The notes under the pieces are model-generated. The model made no database searches and was not told the origin of the DNA. It saw only the letters and a program-made list of their open reading frames with translations. 35,502 bases of DNA from Crocinitomicaceae bacterium (GTDB lineage: Bacteria > Bacteroidota > Bacteroidia > Flavobacteriales_D > Sanyastnellaceae). The stretch covers positions 1 through 35,502 of the forward strand of contig NZRP01000032.1 of the NCBI GenBank assembly GCA_002693775.1. The letters are read 5' to 3'. This document shows, piece after piece, positions 23,286 through 32,058 of the stretch; positions within the stretch are counted from its first letter, which is position 1, and the number at the start of each line of letters is the position of its first letter. Made by a program: the position numbers and the translations under genes.

Positions 23286-25748
23286 CTAAATACGCTTTAG
23301 GGAATCAGTTGGCAGCCATCCTACATTTCCATTCTCAAGCCTTATCTCTGTCCACCCGCCATCTTCACTTATGATGCATCCCTTTGCGCCTTCATGTAGG
23401 TGGAAAAGCTTAACGCCATTATTCCCTGGAGTGCTCATGACGTCAATTTTCTCCTCCATAACGATACCGCATGCAGAGCTCAACACCCTGTTGTGAGTGT
23501 AGTAAAAGAATACTGAGAATATTATAGAAAGGACAAGAAGGGCTGCTGCTGAAGGTTTGGCGAATGCACTAACCACGCTATCCTTCCACTTAAGCCGGAT
23601 AGCAATTAGACTAAACCCTAATGTCCAAGTTACAAGGCTAAGTAAGCACCAAACTCCATAAAGCTTACCTGCAAAAAGTACAGCCAACATCTTGTCAATT
23701 CCTACACCAGGCAGAGGTTCTATTTTATCAATAGCTCTCAAATCAGCAAGCAGCATATTAGCTCTTAAATCGTCGTTCAAGGGATCTATTAATGAAGCTC
23801 TTTCATAATGCAGAATCGCCTTACCTACATTTTCCAATTTGTAATGAGCATTGCCCAGATTGTACTCTAGCTCAAAGCATCTATACTCCTTCTCAATTTC
23901 AGAGTAAAGCTCCACAGCTCCTTCATAGTCGCCATTCATATATGCCGCGTTTGCACTAGTGAAAATCTGATCGTAATCTGCATGAGTTCCACTAGCTAAG
24001 GTTAAACCAGGTATACTCATCAGAATAACAACAATAACAAAGCTCCAATTAGCAACCTTGAGCCTGCTGTCACTTCCCTTCGAAAGTTCCCTTGCTTTAC
24101 TGATGCTCAAGTCTAAATCCTCAACGGTACCAGGTGCATACCTCGCCATCTCACAATTCTTCATCAGCCCATCCCATGCACTCGCTTCGTCTATGCTCAG
24201 ATTCTCACTCAGTTTATGAGCAGCCGAAGCTCGTGTAAATGAACTTCTGCCGCACCCCAACTTCGAGCACAAGTAAACCTCAATGGCTTCACCCAATTGA
24301 GTATAATTAGAACAGCTGTTAAGCGATTTGTTAAACACCTTCAGGGCCCTTTTATGTCGTGTCCCCAAAGAGTCCTTCTCCTCGGCAGTTTTGCGTCTTC
24401 TAGCTACAAAAGCTACCCCAGCTAACAACGGCCCAAATAAATACAGCAACAACACACTAGTAGTACCAGACCCATTTTCTTTATATGGAGCAAAATGTCC
24501 GTGCTCAGTAGCAATATGTCTTATATCATGGTTGATGACCTGTACCCCAGACTTGGGGCTATACATTGTAGTGCCTTCCTCGTTTTCTCCACGGTGAATA
24601 CTTATGTCCCCGCCTGCAACAACATCGCTTAAGTACTTGTCAGTATTGTAATCGAAGTAGCTGTATTTGATGTTGGGCAGTTCATAATCGCCGGGAGCTC
24701 TAGGGATTACCGCGTATTTATAAGTCCTTCTACCAGATTCTCCACTTGGTGATATATTAATTTGATCTAAAATCTCTGGGTCAAAAACTTCAAACTCAGA
24801 AGCCCATTCAATCGCCGGCTCCCTCAACAATTTTAGATTCCCCTTTCCCGAATAGACCACCTCAAAATTGAAGGCCTGATTAACGTCAACACTATCAACA
24901 TTCACCTTCACTTCGACCTGCAAATTCTCGAAAGTCCCAAGGAAATCATTAGGTTTTCCAGCTGGTAGAGGCTCAACAATAATGCTTGCAGGATTAGAAA
25001 AACCCTCAACTTCTTTCTGGTTGAATCTACTATATCCAACAACACCTAAATACTGGAAACCATCCAACTTAAACTCACCTGTTTGCTGAGGGAAAGCAAC
25101 TACTTCATTTATGATCTTCTCATTGTAATCAATCCCATTGATGTTTCTTATGCGTGGCTTTTCGTTTGGATCTCTCGGGTCAAGAGTTTCTTTCCAAAAT
25201 CCCTCTAGTTCAGGAATGTCTGATTGGTATTCCTGTTTAGGATATTGGCAATACATCTTATATTGGACTAAAACGGGCTCTCCCAAATGAACGCGCCTTT
25301 TGCTAATCGACATCTCTGCCCCAACATCTGTAAAGCCCAATTTCGAGGCGTCATTTTCTTCTCCTACAGAGATCTTAAATGGTTTAGAGCTGAGAATCCC
25401 CTCACTAGTGTTTAGCTTAATAGCAGGGACCTCAATGTCCTTATTTGCTATTACTTGGTAAGTGTAGGTGTAGAGTAAAAGGGAAGTGCTTTTGAAATTT
25501 ACACTTTGGTATTGCTTAGATACAGCTGGGCCTCTCAAGTACCTAAGGCCGTCAATGCTTGGCATAGGAATGTTGCCGCCAGAAGGAGAGCAATTTGTTA
25601 GCTTCAATGTTAAGTTAACTCTTGCCTTTTGTTGAACAGGATTCTTGTCAATGGTGCAACTAACGCTAGCGTCCTGTGCTAAGGCGAAGTTAAAAGGGAG
25701 TAACACTACTGCTAAAGCTCCAATATATTTCAGTGCTCTTATCATCAC
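23286..25748 (-). CDS. batD: BatD-BatE fusion protein of the aerotolerance operon
   Basis: This is one frame of 820 residues. Residues 1-560 are BatD-like: a signal peptide (VVLLPFNFALAQ), repeated beta-sandwich domains (for example VSKQYQSVNFKSTSLLLYTY, ISKRRVHLGEPVLVQYKMY), one membrane helix (about 428-450, LLLYLFGPLLAGVAFVARRR) and a cytoplasmic helical tail. Residues 563-585 are a second hydrophobic stretch (SFVIVVILMSIPGLTLA) that looks like the former signal peptide of BatE. TPR repeats follow (ANAAYMNGDYEGAVELYSEI, LEYNLGNAHYKLENVGKAIL), then two membrane helices and an SH3-like end (MSTPGNNGVKLFHLHEGAKG ... GNVGWLP). In most Bacteroidota batD and batE are separate genes, so a fusion is inferred. 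It overlaps batC by four bases (ATGA), the last gene of the operon. Confidence 0.85.
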   Translation of the reverse strand: MMIRALKYIGALAVVLLPFNFALAQDASVSCTIDKNPVQQKARVNLTLKLTNCSPSGGNIPMPSIDGLRYLRGPAVSKQYQSVNFKSTSLLLYTYTYQVIANKDIEVPAIKLNTSEGILSSKPFKISVGEENDASKLGFTDVGAEMSISKRRVHLGEPVLVQYKMYCQYPKQEYQSDIPELEGFWKETLDPRDPNEKPRIRNINGIDYNEKIINEVVAFPQQTGEFKLDGFQYLGVVGYSRFNQKEVEGFSNPASIIVEPLPAGKPNDFLGTFENLQVEVKVNVDSVDVNQAFNFEVVYSGKGNLKLLREPAIEWASEFEVFDPEILDQINISPSGESGRRTYKYAVIPRAPGDYELPNIKYSYFDYNTDKYLSDVVAGGDISIHRGENEEGTTMYSPKSGVQVINHDIRHIATEHGHFAPYKENGSGTTSVLLLYLFGPLLAGVAFVARRRKTAEEKDSLGTRHKRALKVFNKSLNSCSNYTQLGEAIEVYLCSKLGCGRSSFTRASAAHKLSENLSIDEASAWDGLMKNCEMARYAPGTVEDLDLSISKARELSKGSDSRLKVANWSFVIVVILMSIPGLTLASGTHADYDQIFTSANAAYMNGDYEGAVELYSEIEKEYRCFELEYNLGNAHYKLENVGKAILHYERASLIDPLNDDLRANMLLADLRAIDKIEPLPGVGIDKMLAVLFAGKLYGVWCLLSLVTWTLGFSLIAIRLKWKDSVVSAFAKPSAAALLVLSIIFSVFFYYTHNRVLSSACGIVMEEKIDVMSTPGNNGVKLFHLHEGAKGCIISEDGGWTEIRLENGNVGWLPTDSLKRI

Positions 25749-26575
25749 CAGTCCTTTTCAATTTTCTTTTTCTTTCCATTGCCTCGAGCTCTCATAACTT
25801 TTTCCTGGATTTTTCCCTCCTCGTTTTCTAAATTTTCTAAGATACGCTCCATCTCTTCCATAGAAAGTTGCTTTTCCTGAGGTTTAGATTCCTGCTGATT
25901 TTTCTCGCTCTCGTCCTCTTGTTCACTGTCATCTTCCTGTTCGCTGTCATCTTCCTGTTCGCCATCGTCTTCCTGCTCGCCGTCATCTTCCTGCTCGCCG
26001 TCATCTTCCTGTTCGCCGTCATCTTCCTGCTCGCCATTATCCTCATTCTCGCTGTCTTCACTATCCTCACCCTGCTCACCGTCATCCTGCTTCTCTTGCT
26101 GCTGTTCTTGCTGCTGTTCTTGTTGCTGTTCTTGTTGCTGCTGCATTTTGTATGCGTTTGCAAGATTGTGACGAGCTTCTGGGAAGTTGGGGTTGTTTCT
26201 TAGAGCCGACTTGTATGCATCGATTGCTGATGAAGGGTCGGAGTTCATAAGAGATATGTTGCCCTTATTGTACCAAGAATTTGCAATGATGTCAGAGTTT
26301 TCACTCATCTCAATCGCTTCAGAAAACACGTTGGAAGCGTCTTCAAATTGCTCTGCTTCGAGTAGGGATCTTCCTCTGTTATATGTGGCGATGTCTTCAT
26401 AACCCTCCAAGTTTGAGCCCGATGCAAACGACATGGTTGCTTTTTCCAATTCACTGCCCCTGAACTGTTCAACTCCATCGATGAGCTTTTTCTTTAGTTC
26501 CATATTGGTTTGGGATAAAGAAAGAGTAGGGGCAAAACCCCAAATCATAACAACTATGTAAACCCAATTTTTCAT
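25745..26575 (-). CDS. batC: BatC, TPR protein with acidic/Gln low-complexity tail
   Basis: This 276-residue protein has a signal peptide (IVVMIWGFAPTLSLSQ) followed by TPR-type helices to about residue 130 (NSWYNKGNISLMNSDPSSAI, YKSALRNNPNFPEARHNLAN). Next are a Gln-rich block with EQQQ units and a run of seven GEQEDD/SEQEDD units. The conserved BatC-type end is MEEMERILENLENEEGKIQE ... GNGKKKKIEKDW. TPRs bind partner proteins; in the Bat system BatC is thought to contact the other periplasmic parts. The gene overlaps batB and batD by four bases each, so translation is probably coupled. The low-complexity run is coded by near-identical 18-base units and is probably length-variable. Confidence 0.88.
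   Translation of the reverse strand: MKNWVYIVVMIWGFAPTLSLSQTNMELKKKLIDGVEQFRGSELEKATMSFASGSNLEGYEDIATYNRGRSLLEAEQFEDASNVFSEAIEMSENSDIIANSWYNKGNISLMNSDPSSAIDAYKSALRNNPNFPEARHNLANAYKMQQQQEQQQEQQQEQQQEKQDDGEQGEDSEDSENEDNGEQEDDGEQEDDGEQEDDGEQEDDGEQEDDSEQEDDSEQEDESEKNQQESKPQEKQLSMEEMERILENLENEEGKIQEKVMRARGNGKKKKIEKDW
25910..26040. repeat. 18-base tandem repeat in batC coding for GEQEDD
   Basis: The unit is an 18-base sequence ending CATCTTCCTGCTCGC on the plus strand, with minor variants such as TGTTCGC. It occurs seven times, coding for GEQEDD or SEQEDD. The adjacent stretch (about 26090-26150) has 12-base units coding for EQQQ. Both periods are multiples of three, so copy-number change would preserve the frame. 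Confidence 0.8.
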
Positions 26576-27681
26576 GCCTTTATTCTCGGTTTAGGTATTA
26601 CAGATTCAATTATTAGTAGAGCTATGCATAAGATTGCCAAGTACTGGAATTTATGATCGTAGTCAGTAAATCTTAGGTCAGTTGACTTGCTCTTTTCAAG
26701 CTTGTTGATTGCGTTAATTGTTGGAGTAATGTCTAAGTATGAATTACTTGCCTTAGTGAAAACGCCTCCGCCTGCTTGAGCAGTAGAAAGGAGTGTTGAT
26801 TCGTCTAGTTTAGAGACAACTGGTTGGCCAGAACTGTCTTCTTTGAATCCTATTTTCTTTCCGTTCCTGTTGAACCTAGGAATGGGGCCACCTTCAGTGG
26901 ATGCAAGTCCCATTACGTGTACAGTTGTTCCCGCATCAAGTGCCGCCGCCGCAGCAGCTACGGGATCGTCTTCGTGGTTTTCGCCATCGGTGATAACCAC
27001 AATTGCTCTGCCGTTTGCTGGGGCGTTCTCAAACGCCTTCATGCCCACATCAATGGCATTGCCAATTGCTGTGCCTTGGCTTGAGATCAATGATGTAGAT
27101 ACGGTGTTTAAGAAAATCTTAAGCGAAGTGTAATCTGAAGTGAGTGGACATTGCACAAAGGCGTCGCCTGCAAAAACAACAATTCCCACTCTGTCTGAGC
27201 CAAGCTTTGAGAGGATGCGGTTTACAGTTTGGTGTGCTATCTCTAATCTAGGCGGACCCAAATCCTCTGCCATCATGCTGTTGCTGACGTCTATTGCTAT
27301 AATGATATCTGATCCTTTAGATTCGATTTCTACGAGTTTGCTACCCACTTTGGGCCCCAGAAGTGCTAATACTCCAAATGCAAAGGCTACACGCCAAATA
27401 AAAAATCTCCAACTCTGCCTTCCCACTGAAAACCCTCTAATTACTCCATTAAGAAGATGATGGTCAGCAAGCCTTTCTACAGCTTTAACCTTCCACCTTA
27501 AGTGTATTAGATATGCAACCGTTATTACAGGAATCACCGTAAGACCCCACCACCAATAGCCTCTATGCCATTCAAGGTGAGGAGCAAATTCTTCTAAAAC
27601 TAAAGCGCAAGCCACAATTGTCACTGCGAAAACGATCTCAGCTAAAACCAAACCTATGACGCTGTACTTGTACCTCATCAT
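26572..27681 (-). CDS. batB: BatB, von Willebrand factor A membrane protein
   Basis: This 369-residue protein has two N-terminal membrane helices (about 9-30 and 44-60), a further one near residues 95-110, a VWA domain in the middle and a C-terminal helix (YLAILCIALLIIESVI). The metal-ion adhesion site is intact: IIAIDVSNSM (Asp131, Ser133, Ser135), a Thr in LTSDYTSLKIF and VVITDGENH. Together with BatA it makes the paired VWA proteins of the Bat system, inserted in the inner membrane with the VWA domain outside the bilayer. It overlaps batA and batC by four bases each. Its role in oxidative or envelope stress tolerance is based on Bacteroides bat mutants. Confidence 0.92.
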   Translation of the reverse strand: MMRYKYSVIGLVLAEIVFAVTIVACALVLEEFAPHLEWHRGYWWWGLTVIPVITVAYLIHLRWKVKAVERLADHHLLNGVIRGFSVGRQSWRFFIWRVAFAFGVLALLGPKVGSKLVEIESKGSDIIIAIDVSNSMMAEDLGPPRLEIAHQTVNRILSKLGSDRVGIVVFAGDAFVQCPLTSDYTSLKIFLNTVSTSLISSQGTAIGNAIDVGMKAFENAPANGRAIVVITDGENHEDDPVAAAAAALDAGTTVHVMGLASTEGGPIPRFNRNGKKIGFKEDSSGQPVVSKLDESTLLSTAQAGGGVFTKASNSYLDITPTINAINKLEKSKSTDLRFTDYDHKFQYLAILCIALLIIESVIPKPRIKA

Positions 27682-28736
27682 GAAATGCTTTTGATTAAAG
27701 TAAAACTTAGCACCTTCTCAAGCAGTAAAGCTCCTAGAGCAATCAACATGAAGCCTATGTAGGCCTCAGTCTTACGTTGATATCTTAAAACATTAAATCT
27801 CGTCTTTTCAAGAACATCAATCTCTTCGTAGATATCTCCTAATTTTTCAGCATTTGTAGCTCTGAAATATTTACCTCCAGTTCTATCGGCAATATTCATC
27901 AGTATATCCTCGTCGATTTTAACGTCAACCCAATCAAAGATTATCTCATCACCCCTTAAATAAGCAGGGCTATAAGCTCTTCCAATCGATCCCACTCCTA
28001 TGGTGTAGATTCTGATGTTATTCAACTCTGCTAGTTGAGCTGCATTAAGAGGGTCGATATTTCCAGCATTATTCATTCCATCAGTAAGTAGAATGATAAC
28101 CCTGCTTTTTGCTTCAGAATTTCTCAGCCTGTTTACCGAAGTTGCCAGCCCCATTCCTATTGCTGTCCCGCCTTCGAGCAGTCCGGTTTGTAGGGAATTA
28201 ATACCATTCTTTACAACTACATGGTCAGTTGTAACTGGCACCTGAGTGTATGCCTCAGCTTCATAAGCAACAATTCCAATTCTGTCGTGAGGCCTGCTAT
28301 CGATGAATTCAATAGCTACAGCTTTCGATTCCTCTAATCTGTTTGGAGAAAAATCTTGGCTTAGCATGGACACACTAACATCCATTGCAATAACCATATC
28401 TATACCCTCACTAGTTAGGTCTTCTACGCTATCAGAAGTTTGGGGTCTAGCAATAGCAATTATCAGAACCCCAAGAGTGAAAGTCCTTAAAGCAAAGGGA
28501 ATCTCAACAATTACATTATTCAAAACTGACCCAACGGTTCTCACATTGAGCCTCGCCCTAGTTTCTGTCAATCTTCCTCTTGAAATAACCCTAAACACTA
28601 CATAGAGCAGTGGAAGTGCCATTAAATAAAAGACCCACAAGCTTTCCCATTCATATCTAGAGTTTGCTCTTAGAGCAATTCCTAAAACTGCAAGTGCAGA
28701 AATTATATGTGGAGTAAGCACTCTAACCCACCTCAT
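27678..28736 (-). CDS. batA: BatA, von Willebrand factor A membrane protein
   Basis: This 352-residue protein has N-terminal helices (VLTPHIISALAVLGIAL, VFYLMALPLLYVVFRV), a third helix about 84-97, a VWA domain (about 110-300) and a C-terminal helix (FMLIALGALLLEKVL). The MIDAS motif is AMDVSVSM (Asp119, Ser121, Ser123) with GGTAIGMGLA and ILLTDGMNN. The layout matches BatB, its paralogue next door. It overlaps the upstream DUF4381-like gene by 14 bases and the downstream batB by four bases, which indicates coupled translation. It probably forms a complex with BatB and is acted on by the MoxR ATPase at the head of the operon. Confidence 0.92.
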   Translation of the reverse strand: MRWVRVLTPHIISALAVLGIALRANSRYEWESLWVFYLMALPLLYVVFRVISRGRLTETRARLNVRTVGSVLNNVIVEIPFALRTFTLGVLIIAIARPQTSDSVEDLTSEGIDMVIAMDVSVSMLSQDFSPNRLEESKAVAIEFIDSRPHDRIGIVAYEAEAYTQVPVTTDHVVVKNGINSLQTGLLEGGTAIGMGLATSVNRLRNSEAKSRVIILLTDGMNNAGNIDPLNAAQLAELNNIRIYTIGVGSIGRAYSPAYLRGDEIIFDWVDVKIDEDILMNIADRTGGKYFRATNAEKLGDIYEEIDVLEKTRFNVLRYQRKTEAYIGFMLIALGALLLEKVLSFTLIKSIS

Positions 28737-29643
28737 CTCTCTTCATTGTGTTTTTCACAAACTCTATGCTTGTGTTTAGCGCCTTTACATGCAGATCATC
28801 CGGAGCCTTACTCTTAGCAAACTTGATAGAGTCGCCCATAAGAAGCACTTGAATAACTGCTTGCTTATCTCCTTCGCTTGCATCAATATTTCCAATCAAT
28901 GCGACAGCCTCACTAGATGTTTTGTCTAATGATTTGATGAAGAATCTTGAATCTATATACTCCCTCAAAGTCATACTTAACTCTACTTGAAAGTCTTTCT
29001 CGCCGCCAATAAGCCAAGCCTTACTATCCCTCATTGCTTCTAACTTCTCTAATGCTATAACATGAGGAGGTATAACGATTTCAGGTTTTTCTAAAACTCC
29101 TTTAGCCCTTCCTCTCACAAGTTTTCTAATAGCCCAAACCATCCCCAACACAAATACTAACCCCAACAACACGTAAACCAAATACGGCAACAACTGTCTT
29201 ACTCGTTCCTCTAAAGTCCAGTCCACCTCAATTATATCCCTGTGCTGTGCAATAGCGTTGGGGTCCTCAGTTCTCGTTGGTACCTTTTGAATTTGCAGTC
29301 CAGGAAGCTGCGCAAACCCTGAATCCCAAGCAGTTACCACCCAGCTCTTTTCAATTACAAAATCCCATTCATCAGGATCGTTTTCGCTAGTAGTAACAGT
29401 GTCAGGCCCTAAAATCTCAAGCACTTCTAACCCTCCAGGAATAGAATCAATCCAAGTTGGAAAGCTGTCTAAACTCAAAGTATTTTCTTCAGCACTTACT
29501 CCAAGCCTTGCAGTTATAGTGACTCTTTCACCCCAGCCAATTCTTCCCGTATCAGCGGAGAATTTCACTTGAGCATGAGTAAAGCTTGAAGACATGAAAA
29601 ACCATACGGATATGGCTAAATATTTAATTATTTTGTTATCCAC
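28723..29643 (-). CDS. DUF4381-like Bat-operon membrane protein
   Basis: A start at GTG 29643 gives MDNKIIKYLAISVWFFMSSS followed by FTHAQ, a good signal peptide, and overlaps the DUF58 stop by 8 bases. An ATG at 29676 is possible but adds 11 unlikely residues. The periplasmic part (about 25-150) is beta-rich (FSADTGRIGWGERVTITARL), then comes one membrane helix (about 155-178, LVYVLLGLVFVLGMVWAI), then a cytoplasmic helical domain of about 120 residues (VIALEKLEAMRDSKAW ... LREYIDSRFFIKSLDKTSSE). This layout fits the DUF4381 or BatD-like protein usually found between DUF58 and batA in these operons. The exact role is unknown. Confidence 0.7.
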   Translation of the reverse strand: MDNKIIKYLAISVWFFMSSSFTHAQVKFSADTGRIGWGERVTITARLGVSAEENTLSLDSFPTWIDSIPGGLEVLEILGPDTVTTSENDPDEWDFVIEKSWVVTAWDSGFAQLPGLQIQKVPTRTEDPNAIAQHRDIIEVDWTLEERVRQLLPYLVYVLLGLVFVLGMVWAIRKLVRGRAKGVLEKPEIVIPPHVIALEKLEAMRDSKAWLIGGEKDFQVELSMTLREYIDSRFFIKSLDKTSSEAVALIGNIDASEGDKQAVIQVLLMGDSIKFAKSKAPDDLHVKALNTSIEFVKNTMKRDEVG

Positions 29644-30502
29644 GTCTATCAAATAACTGCATAAGTGGTTTAACAATATCCCTGTCAGTTCTGATAACAG
29701 TATGGTCTACTCCGGATTTAGAGAACATCTTTTCTAGAGCGTCTTTTCTTCTCAATTCTTCAGCCTTGTATATTGCTCTTTTCTTTTTCGATTGAGTGAA
29801 TAGAAATTCTTCTTCAGAAGTTTCAGGGTCTATGATGGGTAGGAATCCAACATTTGGCAGGTCTGTATCTATAGGATCTTCTATTTGTAATGCAACAAAG
29901 TCGTGTTTCTTGCCAGCTCTTCTCAGTAGGTTTTCATAGTCATCTCCCATGAAGTCGCTAAGCATAAAGGCTACTGTTCTTTTCTTCATTGCAGATAGAA
30001 ACTGTTCTAGTGCCCCGCTGATATCTGTGCCTCGTCCTATAGGTTGTATTTCTAATAGCTCTCGGATGATTCTCAGAACATGAGATCTTCCTTTTTTAGG
30101 AGGAATGAATTGTTCTATTCTATCTGAAAACAGAATTGCTCCCACCTTGTCGTTGTTTCCAAGTGCGCTGAATCCTATAATAGCAGACAGCTCAGTTATT
30201 CTGTCGCGCTTTGTTGCTCCTTTTGTTCCTACGTCAATAGATCCACTAACGTCAGCGATAATGAAAACCGTGAGCTCTCTTTCCTCTTCAAAAACCTTCA
30301 AGTAAGGAGTGCCCATTCTTGCGGTAACGTTCCAATTGATAGCTCTTATTTCATCGCCAGGAGCGTATTCTCTGTTTTCGCTAAAAGCCATGCCACGACC
30401 CTTAAAGGCACTGTGGTATTGACCGGAAAATATCCGGTCGCTTAGGCCGCGAGATTTGATCTCAACCCTTCTAACTCTTTTTAGTAATTCAGCAGTATCC
30501 AT
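29636..30502 (-). CDS. DUF58 domain protein of the MoxR-Bat operon
   Basis: This 288-residue cytoplasmic protein without helices is a DUF58 protein. The conserved block FKGRGMAFSENREYAPGDEI followed by RAINWNVTAR lies at about 34-62. Then comes a VWA-like fold with FIIADVSGSID (Asp84, Ser86, Ser88) and the DFMGDDYENL region (about 182-191). In other bacteria DUF58 proteins pair with MoxR ATPases and VWA proteins; that is the context here, as it follows moxR by nine bases. It possibly links the ATPase to BatA and BatB. No enzymatic activity is established for the family. Confidence 0.9.
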   Translation of the reverse strand: MDTAELLKRVRRVEIKSRGLSDRIFSGQYHSAFKGRGMAFSENREYAPGDEIRAINWNVTARMGTPYLKVFEEERELTVFIIADVSGSIDVGTKGATKRDRITELSAIIGFSALGNNDKVGAILFSDRIEQFIPPKKGRSHVLRIIRELLEIQPIGRGTDISGALEQFLSAMKKRTVAFMLSDFMGDDYENLLRRAGKKHDFVALQIEDPIDTDLPNVGFLPIIDPETSEEEFLFTQSKKKRAIYKAEELRRKDALEKMFSKSGVDHTVIRTDRDIVKPLMQLFDRRG

Positions 30503-30511
30503 TTAGGCTTT

Positions 30512-31513
30512 TTAAGGCACTACTACCATGTCCATAATCTCAGTCACAATTTGTTCCTGAGTGATATTCTCTGCTTCAGCTTCGAAAGTCAAACCAACTC
30601 TGTGACGTAGAACGTCCATTGCTACAGCTCTTACATCCTCAGGAGTTACATAGCCTCTGTGGTTTAAGAAAGCATGAGCTTTTGCAGCTATACCAAGGCC
30701 TATGCTAGCTCTAGGTGATGCACCGAATGAGATTAGCTCCGTCAAATGGCCTAGCCCGATATTTTCAGGGGCACGAGTAGCAAATACTAAATCGATTATG
30801 TACTTCTCAACCTTTTCATCCATATATATGCTCTTTACAAGTTCCCTTGCTTCAAGAATCTGCTTTTTAGTGACTACAGCTTTAGGTGTGTGAAGACCTC
30901 CGACTTGAAGGTTTGCTCGTAAGATTGCTTGCTCTTCTTCTTTTGTAGGGTATCCAATTACAACTTTAAGAAGGAATCTATCTACTTGAGCTTCTGGAAG
31001 GGGATATGTGCCTTCTTGTTCTACTGGGTTTTGGGTAGCTAGTACTAGGAAGGGTTTGGGCATTTTGTGAGTTTCACTGCCTATAGTTACCTGTCTTTCT
31101 TGCATGGCTTCGAGGAGAGCTGATTGCACTTTAGCTGGAGCTCTATTTATCTCATCTGCAAGTACGAAGTTTGCAAATACAGGTCCTTTTTTCACCTTGA
31201 ATGATTCCTCCTTAGGGTTGTAAATCAGGGTGCCGACAACGTCTGCCGGAAGAAGGTCTGGAGTGAATTGTATCCTGCTGAAATCAGCTTTAATGGTCTT
31301 GCTTAAGCTGTTTATTGCTAGTGTTTTTGCTAGGCCGGGAACGCCCTCGAGAAGGATGTGCCCGTTAGCTAATAGGCCTATTAGCAGCTTGTCTACCATT
31401 TGGGTTTGACCTATGATAGTCTTTCCTATCTCTGATCTAATAAGGTCAGTTGTTGCGCTTGCCTTTTCTACCTGCTCATTAAGCAATTGAATATCTGGTG
31501 CTGTATCAATCAT
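30512..31513 (-). CDS. moxR: MoxR-family AAA+ ATPase
   Basis: This 333-residue protein contains the MoxR-type AAA+ module: Walker A EGVPGLAKT (57-64, Lys63), Walker B ANFVLADEINRAP (Asp120, Glu121), sensor-like LATQNPVEQEGTYPLPEAQV, and the C-terminal lid (YVTPEDVRAVAMDVLRHRVG). MoxR ATPases act as chaperone-like partners for VWA proteins. Here it heads the seven-gene operon that ends in batD/E, the expected arrangement in Bacteroidota. Its length is normal for the family. Confidence 0.95.
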   Translation of the reverse strand: MIDTAPDIQLLNEQVEKASATTDLIRSEIGKTIIGQTQMVDKLLIGLLANGHILLEGVPGLAKTLAINSLSKTIKADFSRIQFTPDLLPADVVGTLIYNPKEESFKVKKGPVFANFVLADEINRAPAKVQSALLEAMQERQVTIGSETHKMPKPFLVLATQNPVEQEGTYPLPEAQVDRFLLKVVIGYPTKEEEQAILRANLQVGGLHTPKAVVTKKQILEARELVKSIYMDEKVEKYIIDLVFATRAPENIGLGHLTELISFGASPRASIGLGIAAKAHAFLNHRGYVTPEDVRAVAMDVLRHRVGLTFEAEAENITQEQIVTEIMDMVVVP

Positions 31514-31533
31514 TTTTTTTCAAATTCGAAACC

Positions 31534-31541
31534 CAAAAATA
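31534..31541 (-). promoter_or_regulatory. Candidate promoter element for the moxR-bat operon
   Basis: On the minus strand TATTTTTG matches the Bacteroidota -7 consensus TAnnTTTG and lies about 21 bases upstream of the moxR start codon. The AT-rich sequence upstream has no clear TTG at the -33 position, so confidence is limited. Confidence 0.4.
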
Positions 31542-31653
31542 TGTTTTCGCTTTTACTTGCTTACTTTAATAATTTAAAATCTTGTTAATGCATCGTGGGA
31601 AACATGTGGAAGTGAAGTTTTGTGGCGGAAATATGTATTCTGACTTTAGTTCC

Positions 31654-32058
31654 ATGGAAAAAAAATTATCGCTACAAAACGTGATTAACGCTGTGAGAGA
31701 GTTTCACGACGCATTTAAGATTCCTAATTCAGATAAGCCTAACGCTAGTTTAACGGAAGAAGAGGTGATGCTTAGATACAGGCTTATGGCTGAGGAAAAC
31801 GATGAGTATCTAGAGGCAGCTAAAGCGGGTGATATGGTAGAAATTGCTGATGCTTTAGGTGATCAGTTGTATATACTTTGTGGAACAATTTTAAGGCATG
31901 GAATGCACGATATTATTGAAGATGTGTTCACAGAAATCCAGGCTTCAAATATGTCTAAACTTGGCGCTGATGGTAAGCCTATCTACAGGGAGGATGGTAA
32001 GGTGTTAAAGGGGCCTAACTATTTCAAACCTAACATCTCTAAAGTGATAGAAGGATAA
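31654..32058 (+). CDS. MazG-like nucleoside triphosphate pyrophosphohydrolase
   Basis: The start at ATG 31654 (MEKKLSLQNVINAVREFHDAF) matches the N-termini of related proteins; earlier ATGs at 31588 and 31633 remain possible. From there the protein has 134 residues. The all-alpha NTP-PPase motif is visible: an E-x-x-E-x-x-E-x type helix (YRLMAEENDEYLEAA) then EIADALGDQLYILCGTIL (ExxD) for Mg binding. The tail MSKLGADGKPIYREDGKVL, then KGPNYFKPN, is typical of the stand-alone subfamily of Bacteroidota and phages. The predicted reaction is NTP to NMP plus pyrophosphate, acting in nucleotide-pool cleansing. The gene is followed directly by the DUF4442 gene (TAA then ATG). Confidence 0.85.
   Translation: MEKKLSLQNVINAVREFHDAFKIPNSDKPNASLTEEEVMLRYRLMAEENDEYLEAAKAGDMVEIADALGDQLYILCGTILRHGMHDIIEDVFTEIQASNMSKLGADGKPIYREDGKVLKGPNYFKPNISKVIEG

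Noticed and set aside
23275-23290. ATTTAG/CTAAAT hairpin between the metallopeptidase and the bat operon end
   Set aside because: Only six weak base pairs and no T-run on either strand; not a convincing terminator.
25868-26203. Highly hydrophobic plus-strand frame opposite batC
   Set aside because: The Leu/Ile/Phe runs are simply the complement of the Glu/Gln/Asp repeats of batC; it is a coding artefact, not a membrane protein.
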